Positions 14,851 to 21,046 of a stretch of 32,287 nt of DNA are shown here, one piece after another. Within the stretch, counting starts at the first letter, position 1. Each line of letters opens with the position of its first letter. Both the position numbers and the translations under genes were made by a program. Where the stretch lies: NCBI GenBank assembly GCA_017438285.1, contig JAFRVY010000057.1:1-32287 (forward strand), written 5' to 3'. Source of the DNA: Bacillota bacterium. Lineage in GTDB: Bacteria > Bacillota > Clostridia > Peptostreptococcales > Anaerovoracaceae. The notes beneath the pieces are model-generated. The model saw nothing but the letters and a program-made list of their open reading frames with translations, was not told where the DNA came from and did no database searches.

Positions 14851-15418
14851 TATAGATGTGTCCTACTGGCAGGGCGAGATCAGCAAAGCAAACTGGGAGA
14901 AAGTCAAGAAGACATGCGGCTATGCGATCTGCAGGGCATCGTATACGAGCCAGAGTAAGTTCTCACTGAACAAAGACTCGACCTTTGCAGAGAACTTCGC
15001 GAACGCAAAGGCTGCAGGGCTGAAGGTAGGCGCGTATCATTATTCGCAGGCCATCACAGTGGACGAGGCGAAGAAAGAGGCGGAATACCTCTGCAACATA
15101 CTGAAAGACTATGCTCCGACGTTCTACGTTGTATGCGACTTCGAGTTCGGCGGCCGGCTGAGCAGCAAGATCGGTAAAAAGGCGTCAGACATTGCGAATG
15201 CGTTCTGCGATGTGGTCAAGGCACATGGATATGAGCCTTGCATATACGCGAACACATCTACGCTGAACAACTACCTGACAGAACCGAAGTATCCGGTCTG
15301 GGTGGCTCAGTACGCCAGCTCCTGCACATACAAGGGCAGCAAGGTCATGTGGCAGTACACATCAAGCGGATCCATTGACGGAGTATCCGGCAAGGTAGAT
15401 CTGTCATACGTATATTGA
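14819..15418 (+). CDS. Endolysin C-terminal part: GH25 muramidase (+1 frame)
   Basis: 199 codons of glycoside hydrolase family 25 lysozyme. It starts KKCIDVSYWQGEIS (first catalytic-region Asp in IDVS) and has GYAICRASYTSQSKF, AGLKVGAYHYSQ, FYVVCDFEFGG (the catalytic acid-base strand) and a final VMWQYTSSGSIDGVSGKVDLSYVY. Family length is complete only if the IDVS aspartate is included. The only start codon near the 5' end is GTG 14858, which encodes the V of IDVS and would delete that aspartate. No ATG, GTG or TTG exists between the frame's upstream stop (14810) and 14858. I infer expression by +1 frameshift from the C39-like part, giving a 461-residue two-enzyme lysin. An indel artefact is the alternative. 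Confidence 0.85.
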   Translation, partial: ETAEASLPKKCIDVSYWQGEISKANWEKVKKTCGYAICRASYTSQSKFSLNKDSTFAENFANAKAAGLKVGAYHYSQAITVDEAKKEAEYLCNILKDYAPTFYVVCDFEFGGRLSSKIGKKASDIANAFCDVVKAHGYEPCIYANTSTLNNYLTEPKYPVWVAQYASSCTYKGSKVMWQYTSSGSIDGVSGKVDLSYVY

Positions 15419-15427
15419 TGATTAAAA

Positions 15428-15456
15428 GCAGGGGCAGGTGATACACCTGCCTCTGC
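15428..15456 (+). other. Strong hairpin between lysozyme and next membrane protein gene
   Basis: GCAGGGGCAGGTG (15428-15440) pairs with CACCTGCCTCTGC (15444-15456) over 13 bp with one G-T wobble and a 3-nt loop. No T-run follows, so it is not a classical intrinsic terminator. It may stabilise the 3' end of lysin mRNA or attenuate read-through to downstream genes. Confidence 0.6.
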
Positions 15457-15483
15457 GCAAAGAGGAAGAAAGAAGAATAGGAA

Positions 15484-15801
15484 ATGGTAACAGGCGCAAC
15501 GACAATCATTATCAATTCAATTTTAAGTGCGTGTGGAGCGGCGATCTTTGCAGGGATATGCGTGTGGGTCAAAAGTCTGTACAAAAAGTCAAAGAGCTAC
15601 GACAAGGCCCTTAAGGCGCTGGCACATGATGCGTTCTACAGATACTGCCGATATCTGGAGCCCTGCGAGACACTGAGAAGCTCAGAATCGGAGAACCTGA
15701 CATATTTGTATGAAGGATACCACTCACTCGGTCTGAACGGGACAGGGGACAAGATGTACAAACAGATCTCGTCGAAGCCGATAAGGATGGAGAAGAACTG
15801 A
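15484..15801 (+). CDS. Single-span membrane protein of the lysis module
   Basis: A 105-residue protein with an N-terminal hydrophobic segment (TTIIINSILSACGAAIFAGICVWV, about residues 5-28), then a basic YKKSKSYDKALKALAHDAFYRYCRYLEP helix and a soluble C-terminus with SENLTYLYEGYHSLGLNGTGDKMY. That second half is typical of small phage proteins found beside lysins ('YxYLxEGYhaLGlNGtGdkM'), often labelled holin-like. The ribosome binding site is a purine-rich GAGGAAGAAAGAAG. It could be a second holin or antiholin; the role is inferred from position and topology. Confidence 0.75.
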   Translation: MVTGATTIIINSILSACGAAIFAGICVWVKSLYKKSKSYDKALKALAHDAFYRYCRYLEPCETLRSSESENLTYLYEGYHSLGLNGTGDKMYKQISSKPIRMEKN

Positions 15802-15813
15802 GAGGAACAGAAG

Positions 15814-16131
15814 ATGGACAGAGCAACAACACCTACACACACATTCAAGCTCCCGGTCGACACGAGCACCTGCACGATCATCAGGGTCGTGTACAAACAG
15901 GGCAGCACGAAGCTGATCAAAGAAAAAACGGCATCAGAGACACCAGAGGGCATGACGCTCAACGGCTACTATGTCGTCGTAGACCTGACGCAGGAAGAGA
16001 CGCTGATGTTTGATTCAAAGAACATGGTCCGGGTACAGCTCAGAGTAAAGACGGACGCCGGAAAAGTATTCGACTCACAGAAGTGGGCGATACAGGTCGA
16101 TGACGGACTGGATGAGGAGATTCTGGAATGA
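15814..16131 (+). CDS. Tail/surface-associated protein, unknown function
   Basis: A 105-residue beta-rich protein (PTHTFKLPVDTSTCTIIRVVYKQG..., then VVDLTQEETLMFDS and MVRVQLRVKTDAGKVFDS). The 'PTHTFxLPxDTS...rvxYxQ' opening and 'LTQEeTxxF...vxvQxRvxTxxGxv' centre recur in small proteins encoded with tail or baseplate genes in phages of Bacillota, though I cannot name a characterised member. It opens a group of four genes after the lysis cassette that look structural. It overlaps the next gene by four bases. Confidence 0.7.
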   Translation: MDRATTPTHTFKLPVDTSTCTIIRVVYKQGSTKLIKEKTASETPEGMTLNGYYVVVDLTQEETLMFDSKNMVRVQLRVKTDAGKVFDSQKWAIQVDDGLDEEILE

Positions 16132-16469
16132 ATGCGGAATTTGATCAGGGGCAGTCGTTCAGCGTTGAGCTGGAAGAGACTGAACTGGACACGACTATCG
16201 AGCAGGAAACTGACATCGATGTCGATGTAGATCTCGACGGTGCGGAGTTCATGCTCGTGGAGCTGACGCAGGGGGATGAGTTCCTGTGCGAGTTCAGCAC
16301 CGGGGTCTCTTCCGGAGACTACGAAGGCCCGTATGAAGTGACGCCGACGGCGAGCGAGCAGACGCTTGCAACTGAGAACAAAACGATGGAAGCAAACGTG
16401 ACCGTACATGCCACACCGTATAGTGAAGTATCGAACATATACGGAGGAGAGACGGTCACAATTTTATAA
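16128..16469 (+). CDS. Acidic tail-associated protein with 'GG.TVTI' C-terminal module
   Basis: A 113-residue acidic protein. The N-terminal half is rich in Glu/Asp (FSVELEETELDTTIEQETDIDVDVDLDG). The C-terminal half (YEGPYEVTPTASEQTLATENK...NVTVHATPYSEVSNIYGGETVTIL) carries the strand-rich module that also ends the next protein (TPSASQQVITPDSGYDY...IPYTETLNPAGGYTVTIG). The shared ending suggests a common trimerisation or surface module in a small fibre or decoration set. It is coupled by an ATGA overlap to the preceding gene. Confidence 0.7.
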   Translation: MNAEFDQGQSFSVELEETELDTTIEQETDIDVDVDLDGAEFMLVELTQGDEFLCEFSTGVSSGDYEGPYEVTPTASEQTLATENKTMEANVTVHATPYSEVSNIYGGETVTIL

Positions 16470-16480
16470 GGAGGGAAAAC

Positions 16481-17053
16481 ATGGCAAAGAACAAGGTCGT
16501 ATACAACGGAAATGTGCTAATCGACTTGACCGGAGACACAGTCGAAGCGGATAAGGTCCTCGACGGATACACGTTCCACGATAAGTCCGGAGCGATACTC
16601 GAAGGCGAATGCACCTACGACGCTGATACAAGCGACGCCACGGCATCATCAAGTGAGATCCTGTCCGGTAAGAGTGCGTATGTAAATGGCTCAAAGGTAA
16701 ACGGCTCGATGAATAACCGTGGAGCATGGAGCGACACGATCGATAGCAAGGACGACGAGATAACGATCCCGGTCGGCTTCCACGATGGATCAGGATCCGT
16801 CGCACTGTCTGCAGCCGAAAAGTTGAAGCTCATCGCAGCCAACATAAAAGCAGGAATCGTCTTGCTCGGCATAACCGGAACATACACCGGAGAGGGCGTC
16901 AGCGCCCAGGCGAAGGCTGCCACTCCGTCAGCATCACAGCAGGTCATTACGCCGGATAGCGGATACGATTATCTGTCGCAGGTCACAGTCGCAGCGATCC
17001 CGTACACTGAGACACTGAACCCCGCTGGCGGATACACCGTAACGATAGGATAA
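16481..17053 (+). CDS. Tail fibre-like structural protein A
   Basis: A 190-residue protein behind AAGGAGGG. It begins MAKNKVVYNGNVLIDLTGDT, then has FHDKSGAILEGECT, SGKSAYVNGSKVNGSMNNRG, TIPVGFHDGSGSVALSAAEKLKLIAANIKAGIVLLGITGTY and the closing TPSASQQVITPDSGYDYLSQVTVAAIPYTET module. These glycine-punctuated beta motifs recur in many tail or fibre proteins of gut Bacillota phages. Its first 20 residues are nearly identical to those of the next gene, indicating duplication of the anchoring part. A late-expressed surface or tail protein is likely; no enzymatic motif is seen. Confidence 0.75.
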   Translation: MAKNKVVYNGNVLIDLTGDTVEADKVLDGYTFHDKSGAILEGECTYDADTSDATASSSEILSGKSAYVNGSKVNGSMNNRGAWSDTIDSKDDEITIPVGFHDGSGSVALSAAEKLKLIAANIKAGIVLLGITGTYTGEGVSAQAKAATPSASQQVITPDSGYDYLSQVTVAAIPYTETLNPAGGYTVTIG

Positions 17054-17057
17054 GACC

Positions 17058-17552
17058 ATGGCAAAGAACAAGGTCGTATATAATGGCGAGACACTCATAG
17101 ATCTGTCGGGAGATACGGTCACTTCAGCTGCGCACATCATGGCAGGATACGTCGGCCATCTGGCAGACGGGACGCAGGTAACGGGAACAGGATCGGGCGG
17201 AGGCAGCGTGAACATCGAGACGGTCACGGTTAGCAATTCTTCGAACACGGCCACCTCGTTATCGTTCACAGAACTGAAGGGCACGCCGAAGGCGTTCTTC
17301 ATAAAGTGTAACACGCAAGTATCATCGAGCGGCAGTACAACATACTACTACATTGTAGATATAAGACATAACGGAACTAATACCTACGGCACAGTGTTCC
17401 GTATAGGATCAACGCGAAGGATACAGCATGTAACGAGCGGATACAGCTTTACGTACAGCAACGGTACGCTGACGGTTTCATCCTCAGGAAGCAGAACGGC
17501 ATCGCCTGGATCGTTCTACAACGGAACCTATGAGCTGACATACATCTATTAG
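17058..17552 (+). CDS. Tail fibre-like structural protein B (paralogous N-terminus)
   Basis: A 164-residue protein starting MAKNKVVYNGETLIDLSGDT, a near copy of the start of the preceding protein at both DNA and protein level. After a GTGSGGGSVNIET glycine linker the remaining 110 residues differ: Ser/Thr/Tyr-rich beta strands (TTYYYIVDIRHNGTNTYGTVFRIGS, YSFTYSNGTLTVSSSGS). It looks like a common anchor joined to a different head domain, as in modular adhesins. It is the last gene before the terminator and lies only 4 bases after the previous stop, so it is in the same operon. Confidence 0.75.
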   Translation: MAKNKVVYNGETLIDLSGDTVTSAAHIMAGYVGHLADGTQVTGTGSGGGSVNIETVTVSNSSNTATSLSFTELKGTPKAFFIKCNTQVSSSGSTTYYYIVDIRHNGTNTYGTVFRIGSTRRIQHVTSGYSFTYSNGTLTVSSSGSRTASPGSFYNGTYELTYIY

Positions 17553-17557
17553 AGCTG

Positions 17558-17636
17558 AAAAGAGAGAAGCGCACCCACTAACAGAAACTATTGTCCCGGT
17601 TAGATTGGCGTTCATTGTGCAGCTTCTCTCTTTTTT
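17558..17636 (+). terminator. Terminator at end of late operon (converging with integrase)
   Basis: AAAAGAGAGAAGC (17558-17570) pairs perfectly over 13 bp with the reverse complement at 17622-17634, and the 3' arm runs into T6 (17631-17636). The 51-nt interior can fold further (GCAC 17571-17574 with GTGC 17617-17620; CTAAC 17578-17582 with GTTAG 17599-17603). It ends the rightward late operon 6 bases after its last stop codon. The integrase gene on the other strand ends inside it, so it may also limit antisense transcription. Confidence 0.8.
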
Positions 17637-19153
17637 GTGTAAGAAGAAACGAGCACGACGGCCGGACCGCACACGATGGTTCGACCAGATGTCAAACTGG
17701 ACCACCAATTTGACCCTTGGTCGAACACAAAGAGATCCTCGAGTTCAAGCGGCTCTACGCCGGTGAGATTGAGCTCAATGAGGATCTTTTTATCGTTTTT
17801 GACGACTTTACGAACGAAGGCGTCAAGGATCCTCTGTGTGTGCTTTTCGGTATCATCGAATGAGAAACCGGAAAGAAAAGCAATGATGCCGCCCTTCAAT
17901 GCCTCCGGGTCCTGAAGCGGATCAGGACGGCGGTCTCCGGAACTGATAGCGATCTCAGCGCGCAGCTCCTCGCGTTCAGCCTCCAGCTCGTCCAGTTTAT
18001 TGAGCAGGGCGTCAGATCCAGGACGCTGCGACAGATTATAGACCAAGGCATCCAGTTGTTTCTCGATCCGTGCGAGTTTCTTCTCGGGCTCCATGGCCGC
18101 CGCCGGCGCATCTTTCTTTTGATATTCGCAGAGTTTCTGCACGATCATATCCAGTGCATCTGGATCCAGAAGGGAATCGGCGACTTCAGATGCAATGAAG
18201 GATTCGAAATCACGTGCTGGAAGATTAGGGACATCGCAGTCTTTCCCGGTACACTTGTAGTAGTAATGTTTTTCTCCGGTCTTACTGGTGCCGGACACAC
18301 CTTTGTAATTAGAACCGCAGCATCCGCAGAACAGCTTCCCCGAGAGGTAGTATTCTGCACTCTTGGCATGCGGCTTGTGATTCTTTTCTATTTTTTTCTG
18401 AACCATATAAAACAAATCCTCCGGAACGATGGCGGGCATGCCGCCCTCAATAACAACGTCGGCCCATTTATACTCCCCAATGTATCGCTTGCTCGTCAAG
18501 AGCTTCCTGACGGCGTTACCGTTGATTAAATTACCTCTGCCGGTACGAATATCATGCTCGCCGAAATATCGCGAGATATCGGCGAATGTGGCTCCCTCAA
18601 GATACATCTCAAAAGCATGAACCACGTGAGGGGCAACATCCGGATTGATCTCGTACTGCTGATCTGTACCGACGCGGTACCCTATCGGAGCCTTTGACCC
18701 TGTCGATTTCTTTTTGTACGCGGTATCGTGCATGCCGCGCAGGATCTTTCGTGACAGCTCCTCGGAATAATACTGAGCCCATCCCTCCATCAGCGCCTCC
18801 AGAAGGATCCCTTCCGGACCTTCCGGGATGTTCTCTGCAGCATATCTGATCTGCACGCCGCAGTCCTTCAGCTTGCGCTTGTAGATAGCACTGTCATATT
18901 TGTCGCGGCTGAAGCGGTCGGTGGTATAGACAACGAGCACATCAAAAGCGCCGGCTTCCGCGTCACTGATCATCTTCTGGAACTCAGGACGTTGATCTGT
19001 ACGGCCGGTGATATGCCGGTCAGCATAGATGCCGACCAGCTGCAACTTATTCTTTTTTATGTACGCCTTGCACTCGCGGACCTGGCCCTCGATAGACTGA
19101 TCGGTCTGACCAGATCCTGCAGAGTAGCGGGCATAGATAACAGTTCGATTCAT
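17612..19153 (-). CDS. int: Large serine recombinase (phage integrase)
   Basis: A 513-residue large serine integrase that joins phage attP to bacterial attB. The N-terminal catalytic domain has YARYSAGSGQTDQSIEGQ (nucleophile S11) and TTDRFSRDKYDSAIYKRKL. The recombinase domain follows (APIGYRVG...GNAVRKLLTSKRYIGEYKW), then a zinc-ribbon (LFCGCCGSNYKG...YYKCTGKDC), a coiled-coil KKLARIEKQLDALVYNL segment and a C-terminal domain. The ATG abuts the exonuclease stop (TAAATG), so it is probably cotranscribed with repressor and exonuclease. The last 30-40 codons overlap an imperfect palindrome that looks like attP. If so, the C-terminus changes when the phage integrates. Confidence 0.95.
   Translation of the reverse strand: MNRTVIYARYSAGSGQTDQSIEGQVRECKAYIKKNKLQLVGIYADRHITGRTDQRPEFQKMISDAEAGAFDVLVVYTTDRFSRDKYDSAIYKRKLKDCGVQIRYAAENIPEGPEGILLEALMEGWAQYYSEELSRKILRGMHDTAYKKKSTGSKAPIGYRVGTDQQYEINPDVAPHVVHAFEMYLEGATFADISRYFGEHDIRTGRGNLINGNAVRKLLTSKRYIGEYKWADVVIEGGMPAIVPEDLFYMVQKKIEKNHKPHAKSAEYYLSGKLFCGCCGSNYKGVSGTSKTGEKHYYYKCTGKDCDVPNLPARDFESFIASEVADSLLDPDALDMIVQKLCEYQKKDAPAAAMEPEKKLARIEKQLDALVYNLSQRPGSDALLNKLDELEAEREELRAEIAISSGDRRPDPLQDPEALKGGIIAFLSGFSFDDTEKHTQRILDAFVRKVVKNDKKILIELNLTGVEPLELEDLFVFDQGSNWWSSLTSGRTIVCGPAVVLVSSYTKKREAAQ
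17679..17726. other. Candidate attP (imperfect 18-bp inverted repeats inside int)
   Basis: GTTCGACCAGATGTCAAA (17679-17696) and TTTGACCCTTGGTCGAAC (17709-17726) are inverted repeats matching at 15 of 18 positions, around a 12-bp centre CTGGACCACCAA. The whole is 48 bp, the size of known serine-integrase attP sites, whose arms bind the recombinase and zinc-ribbon domains. The dyad centre falls at 17702/17703 (CC), a possible crossover dinucleotide. Location inside the integrase 3' end is consistent, since attP usually adjoins its integrase gene. Confidence 0.65.
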
Positions 19154-19981
19154 TTATCTGTTCTGCTTTTCTTCGATAAGTTCAAGGAACAGGTCGCCAG
19201 TGGCGAGAGCATCTGAAACGGCCCTGTGTTCATATGGCCGGATTATGTGATAGTAGGAGCACAGCGTATCCAGCTTGTGATCATCTACATCATAATCGGA
19301 CTCATAATCATAATCCCAATAATCATAATCCTCGTAATACTTACGTCTCGGCTTCCTCAAAAGCTTCTGCGCCTGCTCAAGTGTATCAATATATTTTCTT
19401 TTGGTATCAAACAGCTTGCTGCCGGAATGGAATAGGAACTTCAAATCAAACTCTATGTTATGAGCGACAAGAAGATCGTCGCCGATGAAATCTTCAAAAG
19501 CAGGCAGTATCTGAGAGATGGTAGGAGCATCTGCCACCATATCATCTGTGATGATGTTCAGCTCGCTGATCTCAGGTGGTATTTCGCGCTCAGGATTAAC
19601 CAGGGAAGAAAACAGCTCAACAGGCTCTCCATCAATAAACCGAACTGCAGCGAGTTCGATGATCCTATTCTTTGAAGGGGTAAGGCCCGTCGTCTCCGTA
19701 TCGAAAACAACGAAACGATCATAGACGCCCTTCGGGGTTATATTGGAAGTATTGACCGGTTCATACCCGCGCTGACGTTTTCGATACTCATCTGAAAGAA
19801 TGATCTCGCGTTTTGGGATAGACTCGAGCCGCTGGAGCGCAGCGGCTTCGCGTGCAGCTTTTTCACGGCGAAGTCTCTCGGCCAGTTCCTGTCGTTCTTT
19901 TTCTTCACATTCCGCACAAATGCCGTCGTAATTCAGTTTTAAAAATAACTTTGATTTCCCGCATCTTTTACAACGTGCCAT
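19154..19981 (-). CDS. Zinc-ribbon DEDDh 3'-5' exonuclease (DnaQ/epsilon-like)
   Basis: A 275-residue protein. Residues 4-25 form a CKRCGKSKLF...GICAECEEK zinc ribbon, followed by a charged coiled coil. Residues of about 87-270 form a DnaQ-type exonuclease with all motifs intact: FDTETTGL (Exo I), VAHNIEFDLKFL (Exo II) and HRAVSDALAT (Exo IIIe H/D). An unusual Tyr/Asp insert (YYEDYDYWDYDYESDYDVDD) interrupts the domain before Exo III. The start is supported by GGAGG. It lies between repressor and integrase in the lysogeny operon and so is probably expressed in the prophage state. It could act in DNA repair, recombination or defence against other phages; context cannot decide. Confidence 0.88.
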   Translation of the reverse strand: MARCKRCGKSKLFLKLNYDGICAECEEKERQELAERLRREKAAREAAALQRLESIPKREIILSDEYRKRQRGYEPVNTSNITPKGVYDRFVVFDTETTGLTPSKNRIIELAAVRFIDGEPVELFSSLVNPEREIPPEISELNIITDDMVADAPTISQILPAFEDFIGDDLLVAHNIEFDLKFLFHSGSKLFDTKRKYIDTLEQAQKLLRKPRRKYYEDYDYWDYDYESDYDVDDHKLDTLCSYYHIIRPYEHRAVSDALATGDLFLELIEEKQNR

Positions 19982-19995
19982 AATAAACCTCCAAT

Positions 19996-20358
19996 CTATG
20001 CTGATTCCGTCACACTATCCGGAACAACAGTTTTTATATAATCTGATTCAGAGAGAATGGATTCAACAAAGCCCAGTACTCGGCCTTGATCCTTTTCGTT
20101 CATTTTGCGGAACGAAGACAAGAGAAAAGATTCCGCGTCAGAAAGAGCAGAAGGGTCGTCACTCCATCCGAGGAGATCAGAAGCGCTTGTGCCAAGTAGG
20201 TCAGCAATCATCTTTAGCTTGTCTATTTTCATGCTGGCAATGTCGTTATTCTCGTAACGGTAAATGGTCGAAGGGGAAACACCAATCATTTCTGCAATGT
20301 ACTCAGCGGATAATCCTTTTTCTTTTCTAAGCTGTTTGATTCTTTCGCCGGTGTTCAT
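19996..20358 (-). CDS. CI-like lysogeny repressor (HTH, no peptidase domain)
   Basis: A 120-residue protein started at M20358 (MNTGERIKQLRKEKGLSAEYIAEMIGVSPSTIYRYEN), with AAGGATG upstream on its strand. A longer in-frame start would run through the operator region. It has an N-terminal XRE-type helix-turn-helix (residues 7-62) and a helical C-terminus (SDAESFLLSSFRKMNEKDQGRVLGFVESIL) suited to dimerisation. There is no LexA/CI-type Ser-Lys peptidase domain, so induction cannot be by RecA-stimulated self-cleavage and must use another route. It faces Cro across a shared operator region and is first in the repressor-exonuclease-integrase operon. Confidence 0.9.
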   Translation of the reverse strand: MNTGERIKQLRKEKGLSAEYIAEMIGVSPSTIYRYENNDIASMKIDKLKMIADLLGTSASDLLGWSDDPSALSDAESFLLSSFRKMNEKDQGRVLGFVESILSESDYIKTVVPDSVTESA

Positions 20359-20387
20359 AACAATACATCCTTTATTCGCGTGAGATA

Positions 20388-20416
20388 ATAATATACTAAT
20401 ACTTGCAAATTTGCAA
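20388..20416 (-). promoter_or_regulatory. Leftward repressor promoter (PRM-like)
   Basis: On the minus strand TTGCAA (20416-20411), a 17-base spacer and TATTAT (20393-20388) form a good sigma-70-type promoter about 30 bases before the repressor ATG. It overlaps the 26-bp palindrome, so the repressor probably controls its own transcription. Confidence 0.65.
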
Positions 20417-20422
20417 GTATTA
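20397..20422. promoter_or_regulatory. 26-bp perfect palindrome, operator O1
   Basis: TAATACTTGCAAA and its exact reverse complement form a 26-bp perfect palindrome. Its core CTTGCAAATTTGCAAG (20402-20417) resembles the other four sites (consensus CTCGCANAAATGCGAG), with T for C at the third position. It is the most symmetrical site and overlaps the leftward promoter. Confidence 0.8.
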
Positions 20423-20433
20423 ACAAACATTAA

Positions 20434-20510
20434 CTCTCAAAAATGCAAAAACATATTGACAACTCGCAGAAATGCGATTAAGATAAAGAAAAAACTCGCA
20501 GAAATGCAAG
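20434..20510. promoter_or_regulatory. Operators O2, O3, O4 (CI/Cro binding sites)
   Basis: Three more copies of the 16-bp near-palindrome: CTCTCAAAAATGCAAA (20434-20449, weakest), CTCGCAGAAATGCGAT (20463-20478) and CTCGCAGAAATGCAAG (20495-20510). O3 and O4 are 32 bp apart, close to three helical turns, permitting cooperative binding on one face. O3 fills the PR spacer exactly and O4 covers the start of the transcript. Confidence 0.8.
20456..20484 (+). promoter_or_regulatory. Rightward early promoter PR
   Basis: TTGACA (20456-20461), a 17-base spacer and TAAGAT (20479-20484): near-consensus sigma-70 promoter about 40 bases before the Cro-like ATG. The spacer is filled by operator O3, so binding there should block RNA polymerase directly. 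Confidence 0.85.
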
Positions 20511-20522
20511 AAAGGGAAAACA

Positions 20523-20729
20523 ATGAACGTAGATAAGATGAAGCAGTTCATGAAGGAACACAACTTAACGCCAAAGGATATGGCGAGAGCAGCTGATATC
20601 AACGAGTCCACGTGGTTCAGGAAGGTGAGCAGAGACGGGGACACGCTGACAGTCAAAGAGATGAACCTGATTATTTCAGCGTTCGGAATGAACAAGACTG
20701 AAGCGGCTGCGATTTTTTTTAATGAATAA
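20523..20729 (+). CDS. Cro-like helix-turn-helix regulator
   Basis: A 68-residue protein (MNVDKMKQFMKEHNLTPKDMARAADINESTWFRKVSRDG...). The pattern Lys-Met-Lys-x-Phe-Met, then LTPKDMARAADINESTWFRKV is a compact XRE-type helix-turn-helix with a short C-terminal helix (MNLIISAFGMNKTEAAAIFF). First gene of the rightward operon, divergent from the repressor, so it is the Cro counterpart. A fifth operator copy lies directly after its stop. The ribosome binding site is AAGAAAGGG. Confidence 0.85.
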   Translation: MNVDKMKQFMKEHNLTPKDMARAADINESTWFRKVSRDGDTLTVKEMNLIISAFGMNKTEAAAIFFNE

Positions 20730-20745
20730 CTCGCGTAAATGCGAG
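20730..20745. promoter_or_regulatory. Operator O5 downstream of cro
   Basis: CTCGCGTAAATGCGAG matches the operator consensus and is nearly symmetrical. It lies immediately after the Cro-like stop codon, some 220 bp from O4, where bound repressor could act as a roadblock or allow looping between operators. Confidence 0.75.
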
Positions 20746-20769
20746 AAATGATGAAGCGGAGGGCTAACA

Positions 20770-20913
20770 ATGGCAAAGCTGATTTTCAATCCGGACAAAG
20801 AAGTTACGATCGAAGATGAACTGATCGAGAGAAAAGCGCTGGGAGTGCTCCTGGGGTACGTCAAGGAAGTCATGGAAGCAAAAGCGCAGCAGGAAGAGAG
20901 GAAAGAGTCATGA
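20770..20913 (+). CDS. Small early protein (47 aa)
   Basis: A 47-residue protein (MAKLIFNPDKEVTIEDELIERKALG...) behind GGAGGG. It is one beta segment followed by a long charged helix ending in AQQEERKES. No known domain is recognised. It overlaps the next gene by four bases (ATGA). Second gene of the early operon. The function is unknown. Confidence 0.7.
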   Translation: MAKLIFNPDKEVTIEDELIERKALGVLLGYVKEVMEAKAQQEERKES

Positions 20914-21026
20914 AGAAGTACAAAATCAGAGAAGGAAGCATAGCAGACTACGTCAGAATGATTGCTCTCGCAGCAGCGTTCTGGGCCGTAATCTTCGGAG
21001 CAATCGTCACGACGTATCCGGTGTAA
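20910..21026 (+). CDS. Small membrane protein (38 aa)
   Basis: A 38-residue protein with a short basic N-terminus (MKKYKIREGSIADYVR) followed by one membrane segment (MIALAAAFWAVIFGAIV) and a short exterior tail. Coupled by ATGA to the previous gene; AGAGAGGAAAGAG upstream serves as ribosome binding site. Early-expressed single-span peptides of this size in temperate phages can be exclusion or toxin-like factors, but nothing here is specific. Confidence 0.65.
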   Translation: MKKYKIREGSIADYVRMIALAAAFWAVIFGAIVTTYPV

Positions 21027-21046
21027 GAAGGAAAGCGAGGAGAAAC

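Noticed and set aside
14858-15418. Stand-alone GH25 lysozyme starting at GTG 14858
   Set aside because: The GTG is the valine codon of the IDVS motif, so the family's catalytic-region aspartate would be lost. No ribosome binding site is at a suitable distance.
15428-15456. Intrinsic terminator after the lysozyme
   Set aside because: The stem is strong but no T-run follows, and the next gene has its own site in the same direction. It is recorded only as a hairpin.
17058-17552. Second DGR target candidate (late surface protein)
   Set aside because: Its 3' end shows no similarity to the template repeat, and no AAY-rich donor matches it.
19280-19340. AATCATAATC-type short repeats, considered as a repeat array or iteron
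   Set aside because: They encode the Tyr/Asp-rich insert of the exonuclease and have no fixed unit or spacing.
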